Origin: Cladobotryum mycophilum
Taxonomy: Eukaryota > Ascomycota > Sordariomycetes > Hypocreales > Hypocreaceae
Assembly: GCA_036429605.1 (NCBI GenBank)
Contig: CM071589.1
Location: 6,820,001-6,884,000 of the forward strand
Direction: 5' to 3'
DNA length: 64,000 nucleotides
The position numbers and the translations under genes are program-made. This document shows, piece after piece, positions 46,937 through 59,133 of the stretch (the first letter of the stretch is position 1; each line of letters opens with the position of its first letter). Below the pieces are notes generated by a model that saw only the letters and a program-made list of their open reading frames with translations, was not told where the DNA came from and did not search any database.

Positions 46937-49167
46937 TCAATTTGGCTGGTAGATCTCAGGAAAGGTCAACCTGCCGACGCCAACGTAGGTGTGCCACTTG
47001 GCTTGCTCAAACGCCTTCTTAACAAGTTCCACAAGCATTACATCGCCTCCTTTTGGACCCATAACGGAACCGGTGACGGGTCGGTATTCGGTCAGGCCAG
47101 TCACCTTGGACTTGTACGAAATTTGCGCAACTTTCAAATTTCCTTTTTGTTAGCCACGTATTCGACAGGTGAGAGGGGGACGGTCGGACGGAACAACTCA
47201 CATGGTACGACGAATTGCGGTGTCTCCAAGAGAGGAGCCAAGAGTTCGGAAGTGATTCCTTGAATAGCCGTCGGTTTGCTGCACCACATGTGATTAGCTA
47301 CTAGCGCTCGAATTTATCGCGCGGGGGATGATGGAGTTACATACCGAGGAGCCTCATCCCGATATCGCTGCTGATCATCACCGAAAGGAAGCACCATTAC
47401 AGTGTCTGAGCCGGCTACGGTCGACATGATGTTATTGCTAAACCACTTCTTGAAAACTTCGATGCGCTTCAAGTAGGCATCGTACTGCTCCTTGGTTTCC
47501 TTCTCACCAATGTTCCTGCTATGGTTAACCTCCCAGCTCCAAATTGCCAAGCATCTCGGAAACTTACCATCGGAATCGGGGAGTAGCTTCGACGTAGGGA
47601 TCGTTGCCAAGCTTGGCGCGGCACGCCTTTCGGAAATCATCGTATTCGTGGTAGAACTCATAGCAAAAGGTGTCAAAAGGAGCCTAGCACATGTGAGCCC
47701 TTGTATTCGTCCCCCTCCAAATTTGCCAACTTACCTCTCCAATAAAGTGCTCAAGAGTCTGGCCAATGGACTCGACAGGTGGCTTAATTAACCAAAGTGC
47801 CGACATGCTAACCCTTTCGGCCTTGACACCGAGTAGCTTCTCTAGGGCAGCAACAAACTTATCATCCAACTTCTGGTGATCCCTTGATCGGATGGGGTAA
47901 AAGTCGAGAGGGTAAACAATTCGCTTGGGAAGAGCAACATCGGCATTCGTCATGTTAAGCGACACTTGAGCGAGTGTGAGCAGTTCGTCCAGGTCACGGC
48001 TCAACAGGCCGGCAGAATCGTAACGGCTGATTACGAGTAAGTACCAAATAGCGCCATACCATTTATCCCAGAACAACTTACGGAGAGCTGACTTGCCAGT
48101 CACTGAGCGAGACCTGGTCCTTGGTAGATCGAAGCGCGTACAAGCCGTGAACATTGCCTTGCTCGCGAACTCCTTCCAGAGCTATAAAATATCAGTATTC
48201 AATCCAGCGTCAGAGGCAGAATAAAATTACCATCTTGAGCAGTTGAGTATTGCATCCAATCGTAACCACTGAGCGCAGCAGCAGCGCCAGCCGCACTCCA
48301 CTCGGGAGATTGGTAGCGGTCGCCTCGCGGATTCCAGGGCGCCTGCTTGTCTACCCACTCCCTGCCAGAATCAAACTGAGAAGATTTTGTCTTGCCGATA
48401 ATAATGGCACCGAGGTCGATGAGAGTCTGAGCATAGTCGGCAGTTTCTTCCGCTCCGGTATCGTACAATTCGGTCCAGGAACGGCTTGACATGGTGGTTT
48501 GCACACCCTTGAGCGAGACGGCGTCAGTAATCGACATGCGGACACCGGAAAGAGGCTTGCGGATAGACGGGGCGGGATGGTAGAGACGGGACGGGACGGC
48601 GATGGACTTGTGAACGGCATTGTCACTGAGCGAAGACAGCGCTTCCCATCTACTTGCGGTCAGGACAAATCATCAGTAGCGGTCACGGAGTCTAGCATAC
48701 TCATCTGAGGTGCCATTGATACTCTCGGGGAGAACACCAAAGGTAAAGGCATCCAGGTCATCGTCGTACAGTCTCCAAGCCTGGTACAGGTTGGGTCCGT
48801 GCAGGAAGTACGGACCAGACGGCAATCCATCGAAAGCCATGGCGCGGAATTCGTTTTGCTTGGGCATATTCATGGTGTAGTTCGCGTAAATGCCAGTCTT
48901 TGGGTTCTTGCCGCGGGCAGTGAAGCTGCCATTTGTCGCAGTATCAGGCTTCTCTACCAGGACACCAGTAAACTCATCAGAGTAAACATCGTCGACGGTC
49001 TCGAAGAGCTGTAGAATGCCTTCGAGGTCGCCATTGAGCTCACTAGTGGAGAGAAGGGTCACAGGGATGAGGGCATCTGGGTTGATGGTTTGCTCGATGG
49101 TGCCCAGCTTTTGAGGATGCAGGAGGTACTGCGTGCCCGCAAGCACAACGGTAAAGAGATTCTTCAT
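46937..49167 (-). CDS. Amidase-signature-fold protein lacking the nucleophile serine
   Basis: Eight exons, 49167-48701, 48649-48231, 48181-48082, 48026-47735, 47683-47568, 47515-47345, 47278-47202 and 47130-46937, join in frame to give 611 residues. An in-frame ATG at 49284 would give 650. After an N-terminal domain, the amidase core shows the lysine region (VSLKGVQTT) and a degenerate glycine/serine loop reading YQSPEWSAAGAAAALSGYDW. Active amidases then have a T-D-T-G-G-S-x-R segment whose serine attacks the substrate. Here the aligned segment, spanning an intron, reads QDALEGVREQGNVHG, so the serine is replaced by glycine. The rest, including YALRST and PRYDSAGLLSRDL, follows the fungal family. 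The clean reading frame suggests a preserved, possibly non-enzymatic or altered role. The second-exon acceptor and start codon are less certain. Confidence 0.8.
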
Positions 49168-49890
49168 GGTGACGCCTACGCTGGAAGACTTGGAGCTCCC
49201 GTATTGGCCCGTGAGAGATGAAGAATAATACGAGTGCAAGTAAGAGCCAGGAACTTGACTCTTTAACCGAAAAGAATCAAGCATGGCAGAAATTTCAAAT
49301 TACAGCATGGAAATAAAAATGGGCACGCGCTCCACGGTAAAGGTCCCACGTAAGATCGGATTGAAGAGGGAAGGTCATTTGCTAGTCGTGAAGGATGAGA
49401 GACAGAGTAGTATCGGTGATGCAACTCGTAATTTCACTGTTTTACTGGCGCGACGATGATTGGACGGTGCCTGGATCTGTGTGCCGTTTTTGATGGGTCA
49501 GATGCCGGGATGGGCCGTCGAATTTAAAGATTTTGAGATGGAAGTTTATTTTGCCGTATAACGAACGGGGGATGCGCGGGATTATTGAGGGTTCTGTGTA
49601 TGTATGAGCAGGACAAACAGGGGATTGCTTGTTTGTTGTGGCGTTCGGTTGGTTGGTTTGTGCTGCTGGTCAAGGAGATTCTTGTTCAACTGATCAAGAT
49701 CACCATGGTCGCTTGTTGGTCCCCTGCCGCTGAAGCCTGCACATTATTATTTAGTTAGCATGGACAAAAATAGAAGGGAAAGAAAGAAAGAAGAAAAGAA
49801 GAAAAAAAGAAAAGACACAAACAATAACTATCATAGACAGCAAAAAAGAACAGCCGCCTTGATATCTCAATTGGCAACTTGTATAGGAAA
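49168..49890. other. Promoter region of amidase-fold gene
   Basis: About 0.7 kb with no gene. A purine-rich AAAG-type stretch occurs near 49775-49815. Confidence 0.5.
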
Positions 49891-49987
49891 AGCCCAATGC
49901 GGGGGTCGAACCCGCAACCTTGAGATATCGCCACATCAGAACCTGAGGACTAAGAGTCTCACGCTCTACCGATTGAGCTAACCGGGC
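49891..49987 (-). tRNA. tRNA-Lys(CUU) with intron
   Basis: On the minus strand the acceptor arms GCCCGGT and ATTGGGC pair over seven positions, allowing two G-T pairs. The D-arm (GCTC/GAGC), a T-arm with GGTTCGA in the loop region, and an anticodon stem TGAGA/TCTCA flank the loop C-T-CTT-A-A. The anticodon is CUU, lysine. A 24-nt intron (plus strand 49927-49950) follows the base 3' of the anticodon, the canonical eukaryotic position. Internal A and B boxes for RNA polymerase III are within the gene. Confidence 0.95.
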
Positions 49988-51037
49988 GATACCAGTTGAG
50001 CTCAAGGGCGGCTGCCGTTGGTTGGAGGGGACCCTGCATATGCACCTTATGTGCCGTTGGCCTCAGAGTTGAGGCTGCACCGCTTCTCACGAGTCGTGTT
50101 GTTGTCGAGAGGGCGCACCAGAGGTTGATATGCCGTGGCAAAAATTGATGTCGGTTCTAATTCCGCTCCGGGGCGGAATCTCTGTTGTAGATTACCGCTG
50201 TCTGATTCGCTGAAAAGAGGCTGTTTCTATATCCGAGACTGTTCGGCTCAAGAGTGACGGGACAGAACCAATTGAGTCCCGGGTATGACAAAGGCACCGA
50301 AAAACCGGTCATGCACGTAAGATTGAGAGGCAAGTAATCCCTTAATGCAGCAATTAAGAAATGAAGAATTGTGACTGTGAATGTCACTGTGAATTTGAAT
50401 GTGGCAAAACAGGTGAGGAAGAGAGAATCATCACGTCTAATCATCTCGAGAGCTGTGTTGTTGTCCTTATCCTTGAGGGGTTCCTTCCTGCTTCTCATAG
50501 TGAGCTCATGTGACGCCTGCCATGTCATGTCATGCCTTACATAAGACAAAACTCGAATGTACTTGGTATTTTAATTGTTAAATTCGGAAGGCATCTCTGT
50601 GGACAATTAATTCTTAGTTATAGATTTTCTCATCATCTCGCATGAGCATCGTTTCATCATCTTGCTCATGGCCTCACAACAGACATGTATTAGCCCCCAG
50701 GCTGCTGACTGTTCTACCCCGTATGTCTTACATGTTCGTATTCAATCTACGGAAGTATACAGGTAGCCAGCCACACATCGACGAAATGTACCGGATACCC
50801 GACCTCGTTCTTTACCCGAATCGGATACCCGATAACTCTTCACCATCATCAACCAGCAACATGAAATAGTCAATCAGTTCACATTTATCATCAGGCTACT
50901 GCCCCATGCAAAACCGGGTCATCCATCATCGATTGAATCATCGTCGGTTAGCTGCGTCTCTTCCCACCAATCCATTCACTTTGCGGGCAATCTCTTTCGG
51001 GTACATACTTTTTCGGCTTGAACGGTAACCATTCAGA
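49988..51037. other. Intergenic, no supported gene
   Basis: About 1 kb between the tRNA and the second Zn2Cys6 gene. No domain was found. Confidence 0.5.
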
Positions 51038-53134
51038 ATGGATGCAACTACCCAGCAACAGGCAAATACAGCTGCCTCCAAAAGCGGTCCGGGTTCCCGG
51101 GTATCGCTAGCCTGTCTTCCATGCAGGTCTCGCCATGTGCGGTGCGATGCCAAAAAACCACAATGCGATAGGTGCATTGCCGAAGGCAAGGAATGCCTCT
51201 ATGCGAAATCCCGGAGAGGTGGCCTGGATCGGGCAGCACTGGCAGCACGTCGAAATCAGGTTGCTTCATTGACTACCAACGGAGAAAGTGTCTCGCCTAG
51301 AGACGATTCAGATCGGCCAGGGTCTCATAGGAGCCCCGGTAGTGGGAGGAGTGGCGATGAATCGTCATTTAGACAAACCAACAACGGTTCAGTCCCTCCA
51401 TTTGGCAGCGATGATGGCAACCTTGCATCTCAAACTGGAGTGCAGAGCAGTCTCAGGCTGTTTACCCCACCAGACGATCTGTGGCCTTCCGACAGCTCGG
51501 CAAACTCCGTTGACCTGCAGTCCCTCAATATCCAAAAGGATCCATATATCGACATGTACTACAAATGCTTCCACAAGTGTCATCCATGTGTCCTACCCCG
51601 GAGATATCTGGAGAGACTACTGCAAGACACGACAAAACGGGCGGAAATGAAAGCATTAATCAGCGTCATGCGATTCATTGGCTCCATCTTCATCAGTGCA
51701 GCTCAACAATCAGCAAAAAACATCTGCCGCCAACTCGAAGAATTAGTCTCGATTGCCATTTCTGAGACTCCCTCAAACTCATCATCCTGGATCATTGCGC
51801 AGTCTCACCTTCTCTTCTCTGTTGGCGTGTATTGGCTTGGAAACCCAATCAAGTCGCGCCAGCATATTGACACTGCTATCCAAATGGCGTTTGAGTCGGG
51901 CATGTTTCGCCGCGAGTTTGCTGCTAAACATGGACATGGAAATCCCGTCTTGCAAGAATGTTTGAGGAGAACGTGGTGGCAGATATACGTCGTGGATGCT
52001 TACTACGCAGCTATTAAGCGACAAGACGGCTTCCCAACCTTTTCGATAGAGGCCACCATGGAGTTGCCTTGCGAGGAGGATGAATACGAATCCGGGGTAA
52101 GGCCCAGTCATATGGCCGTCGTATGTAAAGATAACTAACACCCGCTAGAATATTCCTGAACCAAAAACACTGGAAGAATTTGATGCCAGAGAATTTGCAT
52201 CCGACGATACTGTTTTTTCGTCATTCGCATATCTTATTGGTGCCGTGAGTGGCATGGCTACGGCAATGTTTAGAGCTCTATCAATAGCCACCGCACCGGC
52301 CTATGTTTCTAATGGCCGCTCGCCAAAGGTTCTAGAAGCTGTGGATGCCATTATTGACGGCTGGATGCTTCTTATCCCGGACTCAAAAAAGGACGTTTTT
52401 ACTAAGAATGGCGAGGTTGATGAACTCATCTTTCAGGCTTACATGGCACTTCATGCGTAAGTAATTTCGTTCAAAAATAACTGCACTGTTTGCTAACGGG
52501 ATGTAGAACGACTGCTGGCCTTCACAGACCGTTTTCAGAATGCCATTTTGATCCCCTCGAGTGCATTTCAAGCTGCTCCACGCCACCACCCGCCCAATCC
52601 CTTCCTGAGCCTTCCGATTTCAAGCGTATCCACACAGCAAAGTGTATTAAAGCCGCAGAGGCCCAGATACGCCTACTAGCTCTTCCAGGGCGACCATGCT
52701 CTCACTCGCCTTTTACAGTGTGCATGCTCACAACTGGCACGCTTTCCCTCCTAGCGGCGTGCAAGTTCCTTCTCAAGGAAGAAAAGCTGTCCATTGCGCG
52801 GGACCAAATCCGAGTCAGCGTCGGTTATCACAAGGTCATGGCTGCGGTGTGGTCACAGGCAAAAAGCAATCTCCAGGAGGTCCAGGCCATAGCGCGAGAA
52901 GTGCTGGCTATTGGAGCAAACGGCAAAGCCAACAAAGCCGTCGTACGAACAGCCGAGATTTCGGTGAACTCTGGGCAGCCGTCATCAAATTCCGGGACGG
53001 ATTTCAGCGAGGGGCTAAGCGATGACGCACTGTCTTCGGTGTCGCTGGATAACTTACAAACCTACTGGAATATGAGCGATATGCAAATGGATATTTCCTC
53101 TCCATGGTGGATGTGTGGGCCAGAGATGTCCTGA
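51038..53134 (+). CDS. Zn2Cys6 transcription factor with fungal regulatory domain
   Basis: The exons are 51038-52120, 52149-52456 and 52507-53134, giving 672 residues. The first intron is only 28 nt by this model, but the splice keeps the family frame. The binuclear zinc cluster has cysteines at 26, 29, 36, 43, 46 and 53. A serine-rich linker follows, then a helical middle homology region typical of fungal regulators (about residues 170-500), including RRTWWQIYVVDAYYA and GLHRPFSE segments. The C-terminus is acidic and ends with WWMCGPEMS. Targets are unknown. It lies next to conserved housekeeping genes rather than in the metabolic cluster. The 28-nt intron is unusually short, so that junction should be checked against transcripts. 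Confidence 0.88.
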
Positions 53135-53446
53135 TTTCAGGATTGGGTCACAATTATAATTTCTCCACTCATTTTAACGACTATTTATGATGAAAAACTG
53201 CATATTCAAGACATGGAAGCAACTCCTGCGAAATGGGGGGATGAAGGAGGTGATGGTGGGGACGATTTGAGTTGCGGCCCGCTGCCCCACATTGACATTC
53301 TCGCTTAAGCTCGGTCAAGGTTCGGCGTCTCGGTCAGCACCAATGTGGGGTTATCGATATCCAAAATTTCCAAAACCACCAGAAACCTTTTGCCATATTC
53401 CATCACCATCTTCAAAGCCATTCATAACATACCATCTTTGCCCGCC
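53135..53446. other. Promoter region of ALB1
   Basis: A 312-bp spacer with no gene seen. Confidence 0.55.
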
Positions 53447-54011
53447 ATGGCTCCCAAATCAAAAAGTTAGTAAAAGTGCTTCAATTACTCTCTCCTATTC
53501 ATTTTTTTACTAACAATTGTTCAATGCAGTTGCGCCTTCGAAGCACTCCCGCGCTGCTCGCCGCGCCACATCCCCCAGCATCAACACAGACAAATCTCTC
53601 AAAAATGTCTCCCTCCCCGCCCGTGAGCCCACCGCTCGACCCTCGGTCCTCGCAGCGCATCACTCCGCCGGCATCAGCAAAAAGTCCAAGCGCGGGCGCA
53701 AGTCGCAGCTCTCCGCCAAGGCGCGCAAGAGGCAAGAAAAGGGTCTAGAGATGGCAGAGGCGATTCTCGGGCGCACGGCCAAGAAGGTTGAGAAGAGTAT
53801 TGGGAGAGCCAGGTCGGTGCAGCAGAGGAGCAAGGCGTGGGATGCTATCAATAAGTTGGCGGTTGAGGCGAGTGAGATGGAGAGGCTCGTCAAGGAGGAC
53901 GAAGAAGAAGCCTGGACGGATGAGGAGATGGATGTGAATGAAAAGGCAGCTTCAGAGGCCCAACCTACTGCGACAGTGGCAGCTATGGATGATGATGAGG
54001 AAATTCTCTAA
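53447..54011 (+). CDS. ALB1: Ribosome biogenesis protein Alb1
   Basis: The exons are 53447-53465 and 53530-54011, giving 166 residues. The protein is small and highly basic. Its N-terminus runs through PSKHSRAARRATSPS, and a second basic block near residue 65 reads KKSKRGRKSQLSAKARKRQEKG. Next is a conserved helical segment, and then an acidic tail ending in DDDEEIL. This matches Alb1, the partner of Arx1 that rides on the pre-60S ribosomal particle during nuclear export. The first exon has only six codons, which matches other fungal ALB1 genes. It is convergent with the IF3 gene, 289 bp away. Confidence 0.85.
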
Positions 54012-54300
54012 ACGACATGCATGGCGAGAGTTATCATGACAAATTGGGATTCTCATGGGTCAGGCGTTTGGGGGTACTTAAAAAGGACAGGCTTCGCTGC
54101 GAAGTCTTAGTTATGATGTTATTTTTTTCTCCATGATTGGAGAACATGGCTGGAATACATACAAATCGCCATCTGGCTATGTTAGTATATATACATAGAT
54201 ACCCAGGGTAAAACATGACGTTTCCCTGCATCAAAATAATACAAGCCAAACTATTCGCTCTCTACGTTATATGCCAGTTTGTATTTTTTCTCTTTTTCTT

Positions 54301-55176
54301 TCATCCCTTCTTGGCTGTTCCTTCGAGATACAGCTTCATTGTCCCGCCAATCTGCCCCGTCGCAGGTTTCCCCTCCCTCCCACCATACTGCTCCATCTCG
54401 TGCCTCACCTTCTTGAGGATATCCCCCGCTTCGTCCTGCGTAACCGCCCTCCCGCCCTTTTTCTTCCCAATCGTGAGCTCGACCTTCATCCCCTTTGTTA
54501 AGAAGGATCGCAATCGACCCATCTTGGTCTCCAGATCGTTCCCGCTAATCGCCCACGTAATCTCCAGCTCCTTGGTCTTGGGCTTCGCCGCCGCGGCGTT
54601 CTTCTTTCGTTCCTTCACCTGCTTCTGCCGCTCGTACTCGTCCTTTTTGTTGACAATCTTGCAGACGGCGAACTGCGCGTCCCTGGACTCCTTTGCGTCG
54701 GCGGGGACGTAGGGCTGGATCATGCGCAGCGATTCCTCGGCGTCGAGCTTGGTGAGGACGTAGCGCGTGTTGAGGGGCCCCTCGACGACGCCGCCGTCTA
54801 TGACCATGACTTGCGGGTCGGTGATCTCGTGGTCCCAGGGCGGGCGGTCGCGGCCTGAGCGGTCGATGTCGCGCTGCGTGGTGAAGCGGCGGTCATAGGT
54901 GCGGTCTTCTGACTCCCCGCTCGGGGTGCCGTTGGCGGAAGATTGGTTCTGGGAGCGGTTGGAGCGTGCGGGCACGGCGTAGGAACGGAATTGAGGTGCG
55001 AGGGGGTGATGCGACGAGCCGTGGTGGAGGAAGAAGGGTGGGAGATGGGTGATGTGTGCAGCAGAGATAGTCTCAGGAGGGGGAGCTTCGGAGGAGGAAG
55101 AGGAGGAGGGGAGTCGAGGGGAGAAGACCCGGTAAAGGGCTCTAGGAGAATTGCAAAGGCATTGACTGCCCCTCAT
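54301..55176 (-). CDS. Mitochondrial translation initiation factor IF3
   Basis: A single exon of 291 residues. I chose 55176 because the protein then begins with a basic, serine-rich and arginine-rich stretch resembling a mitochondrial presequence; an in-frame ATG lies at 55335. The core has the IF3 N-domain features (DPQVMVIDGG, LNTRYVLTKLDAEESLRMIQP) and the linker CKIVNKKDEYERQKQ, then the C-domain with IGKKKGGRAVT near the ribosome-binding face. The yeast equivalent is AIM23. It keeps the small mitoribosomal subunit free and helps select the start codon. The domain order and length are normal. Confidence 0.9.
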   Translation of the reverse strand: MRGSQCLCNSPRALYRVFSPRLPSSSSSSEAPPPETISAAHITHLPPFFLHHGSSHHPLAPQFRSYAVPARSNRSQNQSSANGTPSGESEDRTYDRRFTTQRDIDRSGRDRPPWDHEITDPQVMVIDGGVVEGPLNTRYVLTKLDAEESLRMIQPYVPADAKESRDAQFAVCKIVNKKDEYERQKQVKERKKNAAAAKPKTKELEITWAISGNDLETKMGRLRSFLTKGMKVELTIGKKKGGRAVTQDEAGDILKKVRHEMEQYGGREGKPATGQIGGTMKLYLEGTAKKG

Positions 55177-55731
55177 GTTTTCAATTGAGGCCAAAGGAGC
55201 CCAGAGAAGAGGTACGAAAAAAGAGTGGGTGGTTTGTATTGCTCCGTTGGTGGACTTGAAGATCTCGGATTGGGGGGTTGGAGGGGAAGGGTTCTGTCCG
55301 TTCTGCCAAAGCTCAGCTTCTGCCCGCAACGTCACAGGGCTTTCCCACCCTTGTCGCCAGCGGAACCACTAAGCAAGTCAGTCAGCAATTTGGCGGGCTC
55401 TTCCACCACCACAATCTAGGTACCCATCAAGGTCAGCCTCGCGATGACTTTTATTTAAACGAACCCAGCCTTGTTATGTTTTCAATGTAATGGTATATTC
55501 AATCTCAAGTTGAAAAACAAGCCTCTTCTTTATATCAATTCATTCTATATAAAAAAAATAGATGCTCATATAAAACACACATCATGAGCCACCATAAACA
55601 CAGATAACACAACATTTCAACCCCAAACCATCAACATCTCAACCTCAAACCACCACCATCTCATCCCACCTCATCCAGCACTCCAACTCCAACACTCCAT
55701 CCCCATCTCCAACCTCCCTCCTCATCCCATC
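55177..55731. promoter_or_regulatory. Divergent promoter between IF3 and IMP1 genes
   Basis: The 555 bp separates two mitochondrial-function genes transcribed in opposite directions. The stretch from about 55630 to the IMP1 start is strongly pyrimidine-rich on the plus strand, as is common upstream of fungal start codons. No specific factor site was identified. Confidence 0.4.
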
Positions 55732-56293
55732 ATGATCTCCCACTTCCTCGGCCACCCCCTCCGCTTCGCCATCTCCACCCTCAAAGTAACCTGCCTCACC
55801 CACCTCACCTTCTCCCACCTCCTCCAAATCTCCCCCGCCCAGGGCCCCTCCATGCTGCCCACCTTCACTGTCGACGGCGACTGGATCGCCGCGGACATGA
55901 CCTACCGCCTCGGTCGCCGCGTAAAAGTGGGCGACCTGGTGCTCTACAAGATCCCCATATTCGCCAACCAGAACGGCGTCAAGAGGGTGGTGGGCATGCC
56001 GGGGGACTACGTCTCGCTCGGGACGCCGGGCGAGCCTGGGGAGGAGCAGATGATTCAGGTATGAAACTCTCATTGTCTTTTTTTTAGTTTTACTTGAACG
56101 CTTGAGAAACTAACTCAATCAGGTCCCCGAGGGTCATTGCTGGATCGTTGGAGACAATCTTCCTGCTTCTAGAGATTCGAGACAGTTTGGCCCCTTACCA
56201 CTAGCTCTTATTCAAGGAAAGATTGTAGCCAAAATCCTACCATGGAGAGAACGCCAATGGATGGACAATAGCTTAACAAAGCTATCGGAGTAA
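55732..56293 (+). CDS. IMP1: Mitochondrial inner membrane protease subunit 1
   Basis: The exons are 55732-56058 and 56123-56293, giving 165 residues. It is a small type I signal-peptidase-fold protein: an N-terminal membrane segment, then Ser40 in GPSMLPT as nucleophile and Lys84 in NGVKRVVGMPGD as general base. The C-terminal part has VPEGHCWIVGDN and SRDSRQFGPLP, the conserved family boxes. Imp1, with Imp2, removes intermembrane-space sorting signals from proteins such as cytochrome b2 on the outer face of the inner membrane. The sequence fits Imp1 better than Imp2 in length and motif order, though I cannot rule out Imp2 without alignment. Confidence 0.9.
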
Positions 56294-57026
56294 CTCCACA
56301 ACAATGGACACACTCAGTTTAACATCTGACCAGTCAATGTATCAATATCATGGGTTTCACAAGCAAAACTTATCCAATAATCACACCACATATATAATAA
56401 GAACAGGGACATGTGCTCAACTCGTCAGGGCATCACCTTATAAATATCGTAGTCTAATTACAGCTGCTATTCTCGTGTCTTAGTCTTTCATCCGTCACCG
56501 TCCCCCCTTGCCCTCGACTCAAATCAAATCACGAATGCTGGCTAACCGCGACTAAGAGCCGCATATGCTTTGTACAAAACTTGAACTCAACACCTTGTAT
56601 CCTTGCTCACAACTCTCATCTCCCAAGGTAGCCCTTTAAAGGTCTCTTTCATACCCCGAGACAAAAGGTGCCTGAGCCACCATAGTTGATCAAATAAGAA
56701 CCCCCAAAAGAGCACATCTCCATACTTTGTCGAAACATCGGGGTGGAAAAAAAAGAAAAGATGAGGGAATTCGGAAAACAGAGACTGGTTCAAGGTGAGG
56801 AACAAGATGAGAGAAATTCCCCGAAAAATATGAGGGCAAGAGGAAGTGGGAAATTACCTCCAGCTCCATCTTGAACAAGCTCAAGACGCCTATAACACCA
56901 TTGCCTCGCCATGCCACGCTTAACCCTCCCAGCGAACCAGCCCGCCACAACGAGACATCAAATCAGATTCCTTCGTATCAAAGCCTTAAGAACTGGATCC
57001 TGGCACAAACGCTCGGACCCAAGACA
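56294..57026. other. Spacer between convergent IMP1 and VAC8 genes
   Basis: The 3' ends of both genes lie here. No gene was supported. Confidence 0.55.
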
Positions 57027-59133
57027 TTAGCCCTCAATGTGTGCCTTGGACATGCTCTGGCCCAAGAGCTCGAGGCATCGCTGCGCCAAGTTGATGACCT
57101 CGCCCTCATCTTCTTCCTCAATCTCGGGGTCGGTTTCAATCTGACGGTTGGCAATGGTTCGGATGTTCTCGATGATATCGTCGGCCTTGCCGATTTGGCC
57201 GATCAGGGTCTTGTCTTCCGACTCAAACAGCTGGAGCAGGGTCCACACAGCAATGTGCTGGAAGGTAGCGTCACCGGATCGTAGGAAGCGGCAGAGATAG
57301 CCATGAACACCACCATGGGGCTCGTTCCAGTTTTGAACAAAGATGGAGTAGTCACCAACTAGATGCGTGTTAGCTTGGTCGCGATTGCAGGGGTTATGCA
57401 TCAGTAGTCTTACCTTTGGATGACAGGTTGCCCAGGGCAGCGGCACTATTGCCCTGGACCTCGATGCTTTCAGAGTGAGTCAATGGGATCAGGACATCAC
57501 AGACTCCGAGATTCAACAGATGCGACTTGAGATCATCACTCAGTGCGAGAACAGCAATTGCAGCAGTCATCTCGGATTGGACCGTCACGGGAACGTCGAG
57601 CACAAGCTGCTTGCACTTTTGGACAGCTCCAGCTTCCAAAACTAGTGCCTTGTTGCGATCTGAGCTGGCTGCCAGATTTCGGAGTGTGGATATCGCGTGG
57701 CACTGGATTTCCTCATTATCGGTTGAGCCCAAGAGGTCCACCAGGGGCTTCAAAAAGTTGGCTTCAATAATAGGAGATTCGTTCATGGGATGGATGGAAA
57801 TGTTTCGTATGCAGGCAACAGCAGACAGAATCAGTGGGAGGTAAGAGGATTGGAGGAGACGAAGGAGGGGATGAAGACCGTTGGCCCGGACAATGTCTAG
57901 CTGGTACTTTTCGTCCGAGGCCAAGTTTCGGAGAGCTAAAGCTGCCTGGCATTGAACCTTGGGAGAGGAGGAGTCCATAAGGTTGACCAAAGATTGGACG
58001 AGCTTGGGTTCTGATGTAGCGAGCTTCCGCCTATTGTTGGCATCCACAGCAATGTTGCTCAAGGCGGTAGTGCAGTAGTACTGGACGTCCACATCTGGGG
58101 AGGAGAGAAGTTGGACGAGAACGGGAATAGCGCCGGCATTAACGAGCTGTTGTCGGTTCTCGTCTATACTGCTTGTCAGGAAAACCGATCCGAGTAGAAT
58201 AGCTTGATTAGCTTACCGGAGTGTGTCATGTTTAGCAAAGCACCAGTGGCATTCCTCTGGACGCGCATGTCCTTGGACTTGGCAAGTCGTGTCAACGGGC
58301 CCAAGGCACCGGACCGAGCAATCTTTGCCTTGTTATCCTCATGAGTGGCGAGGTTAGTTATGCATCCGACCGCATTGCACTGGACCTCGACATTCGGTGA
58401 CAGCATTTGGCGGATCAATGGTGTCAAACCGCCAAGCTGGACGATGAGAACTTTGTTTTCGGCTGGAGCACGGACCAAAGTCAGTACAAGAGGGTGATTT
58501 CACGAAGCAGAAGATGGAGGAGGAGATGACATACTATTAACGGCCAGATTCCCCAAGGCAGCGCTGGCCGCTCTTTGGACCTCGATGTCGGGGCTCTGGA
58601 GGAGGAACAGGATAGGTTCGAGGGTGTCGCGGTCGACTTCGCGAACATCTTGGGATTGGAGGTCAGCACCGATACCGCCCTTGCACACAAACGAATCGAC
58701 GACGCAATGTGGATGCGGTCTGACTGCTTCAGTACACACCTCGCTCGGTAATCTCAGCAAATGTTAAGCTAGCACTTCGTTGTAGGTCGATGTTCTCGGA
58801 GAAGACTAAGGTGCTCAAGGCTCGAAGAGGTTCGCCCGAAAAGAAGTCGGTCTCGCCACGCTGTGTGTCGGAAGAAGTGTCAGCCAAAGGGAGCTCCAAG
58901 CATCATACGTAGTGCAGTGCGGTGTAACAGACGTTTTCAAGGTATTGAAGCAAGTCGGCGACGGCTTCTCGCTCGCTATCGGCAAGGGCAGGCTCGTAAA
59001 GGCCATCTCGGGCTCGCCCTGGTCATAGGTCAGTCAGTACAGTACAGTAAAGCAGAAAAGACGGTCATGGTTTGGTGCTGTCGTCGCATTGCATGTGCTC
59101 ACCTCCGCAGCATGTCGAGTTGCAAATACCCAT
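57027..59133 (-). CDS. VAC8: Vacuolar armadillo-repeat protein Vac8
   Basis: Seven exons, 59133-59103, 59018-58909, 58860-58740, 58648-58535, 58462-58217, 58163-57414 and 57358-57027, join in frame to 567 residues, close to the yeast protein. The N-terminus MGICNSTCCGG has Gly2 for myristoylation and Cys4 plus later cysteines for palmitoylation, which anchor it to the vacuole membrane. The rest is about eleven armadillo repeats, with blocks such as NLAVN, ITNLATHE, ALSNIAVDANNRRKL and IRNISIHPMNESPII. The C-terminus ends in a helical QRCLELLG segment. Vac8 supports vacuole inheritance, nucleus-vacuole contact, and selective autophagy through Atg13. It is fully intact. Confidence 0.95.
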
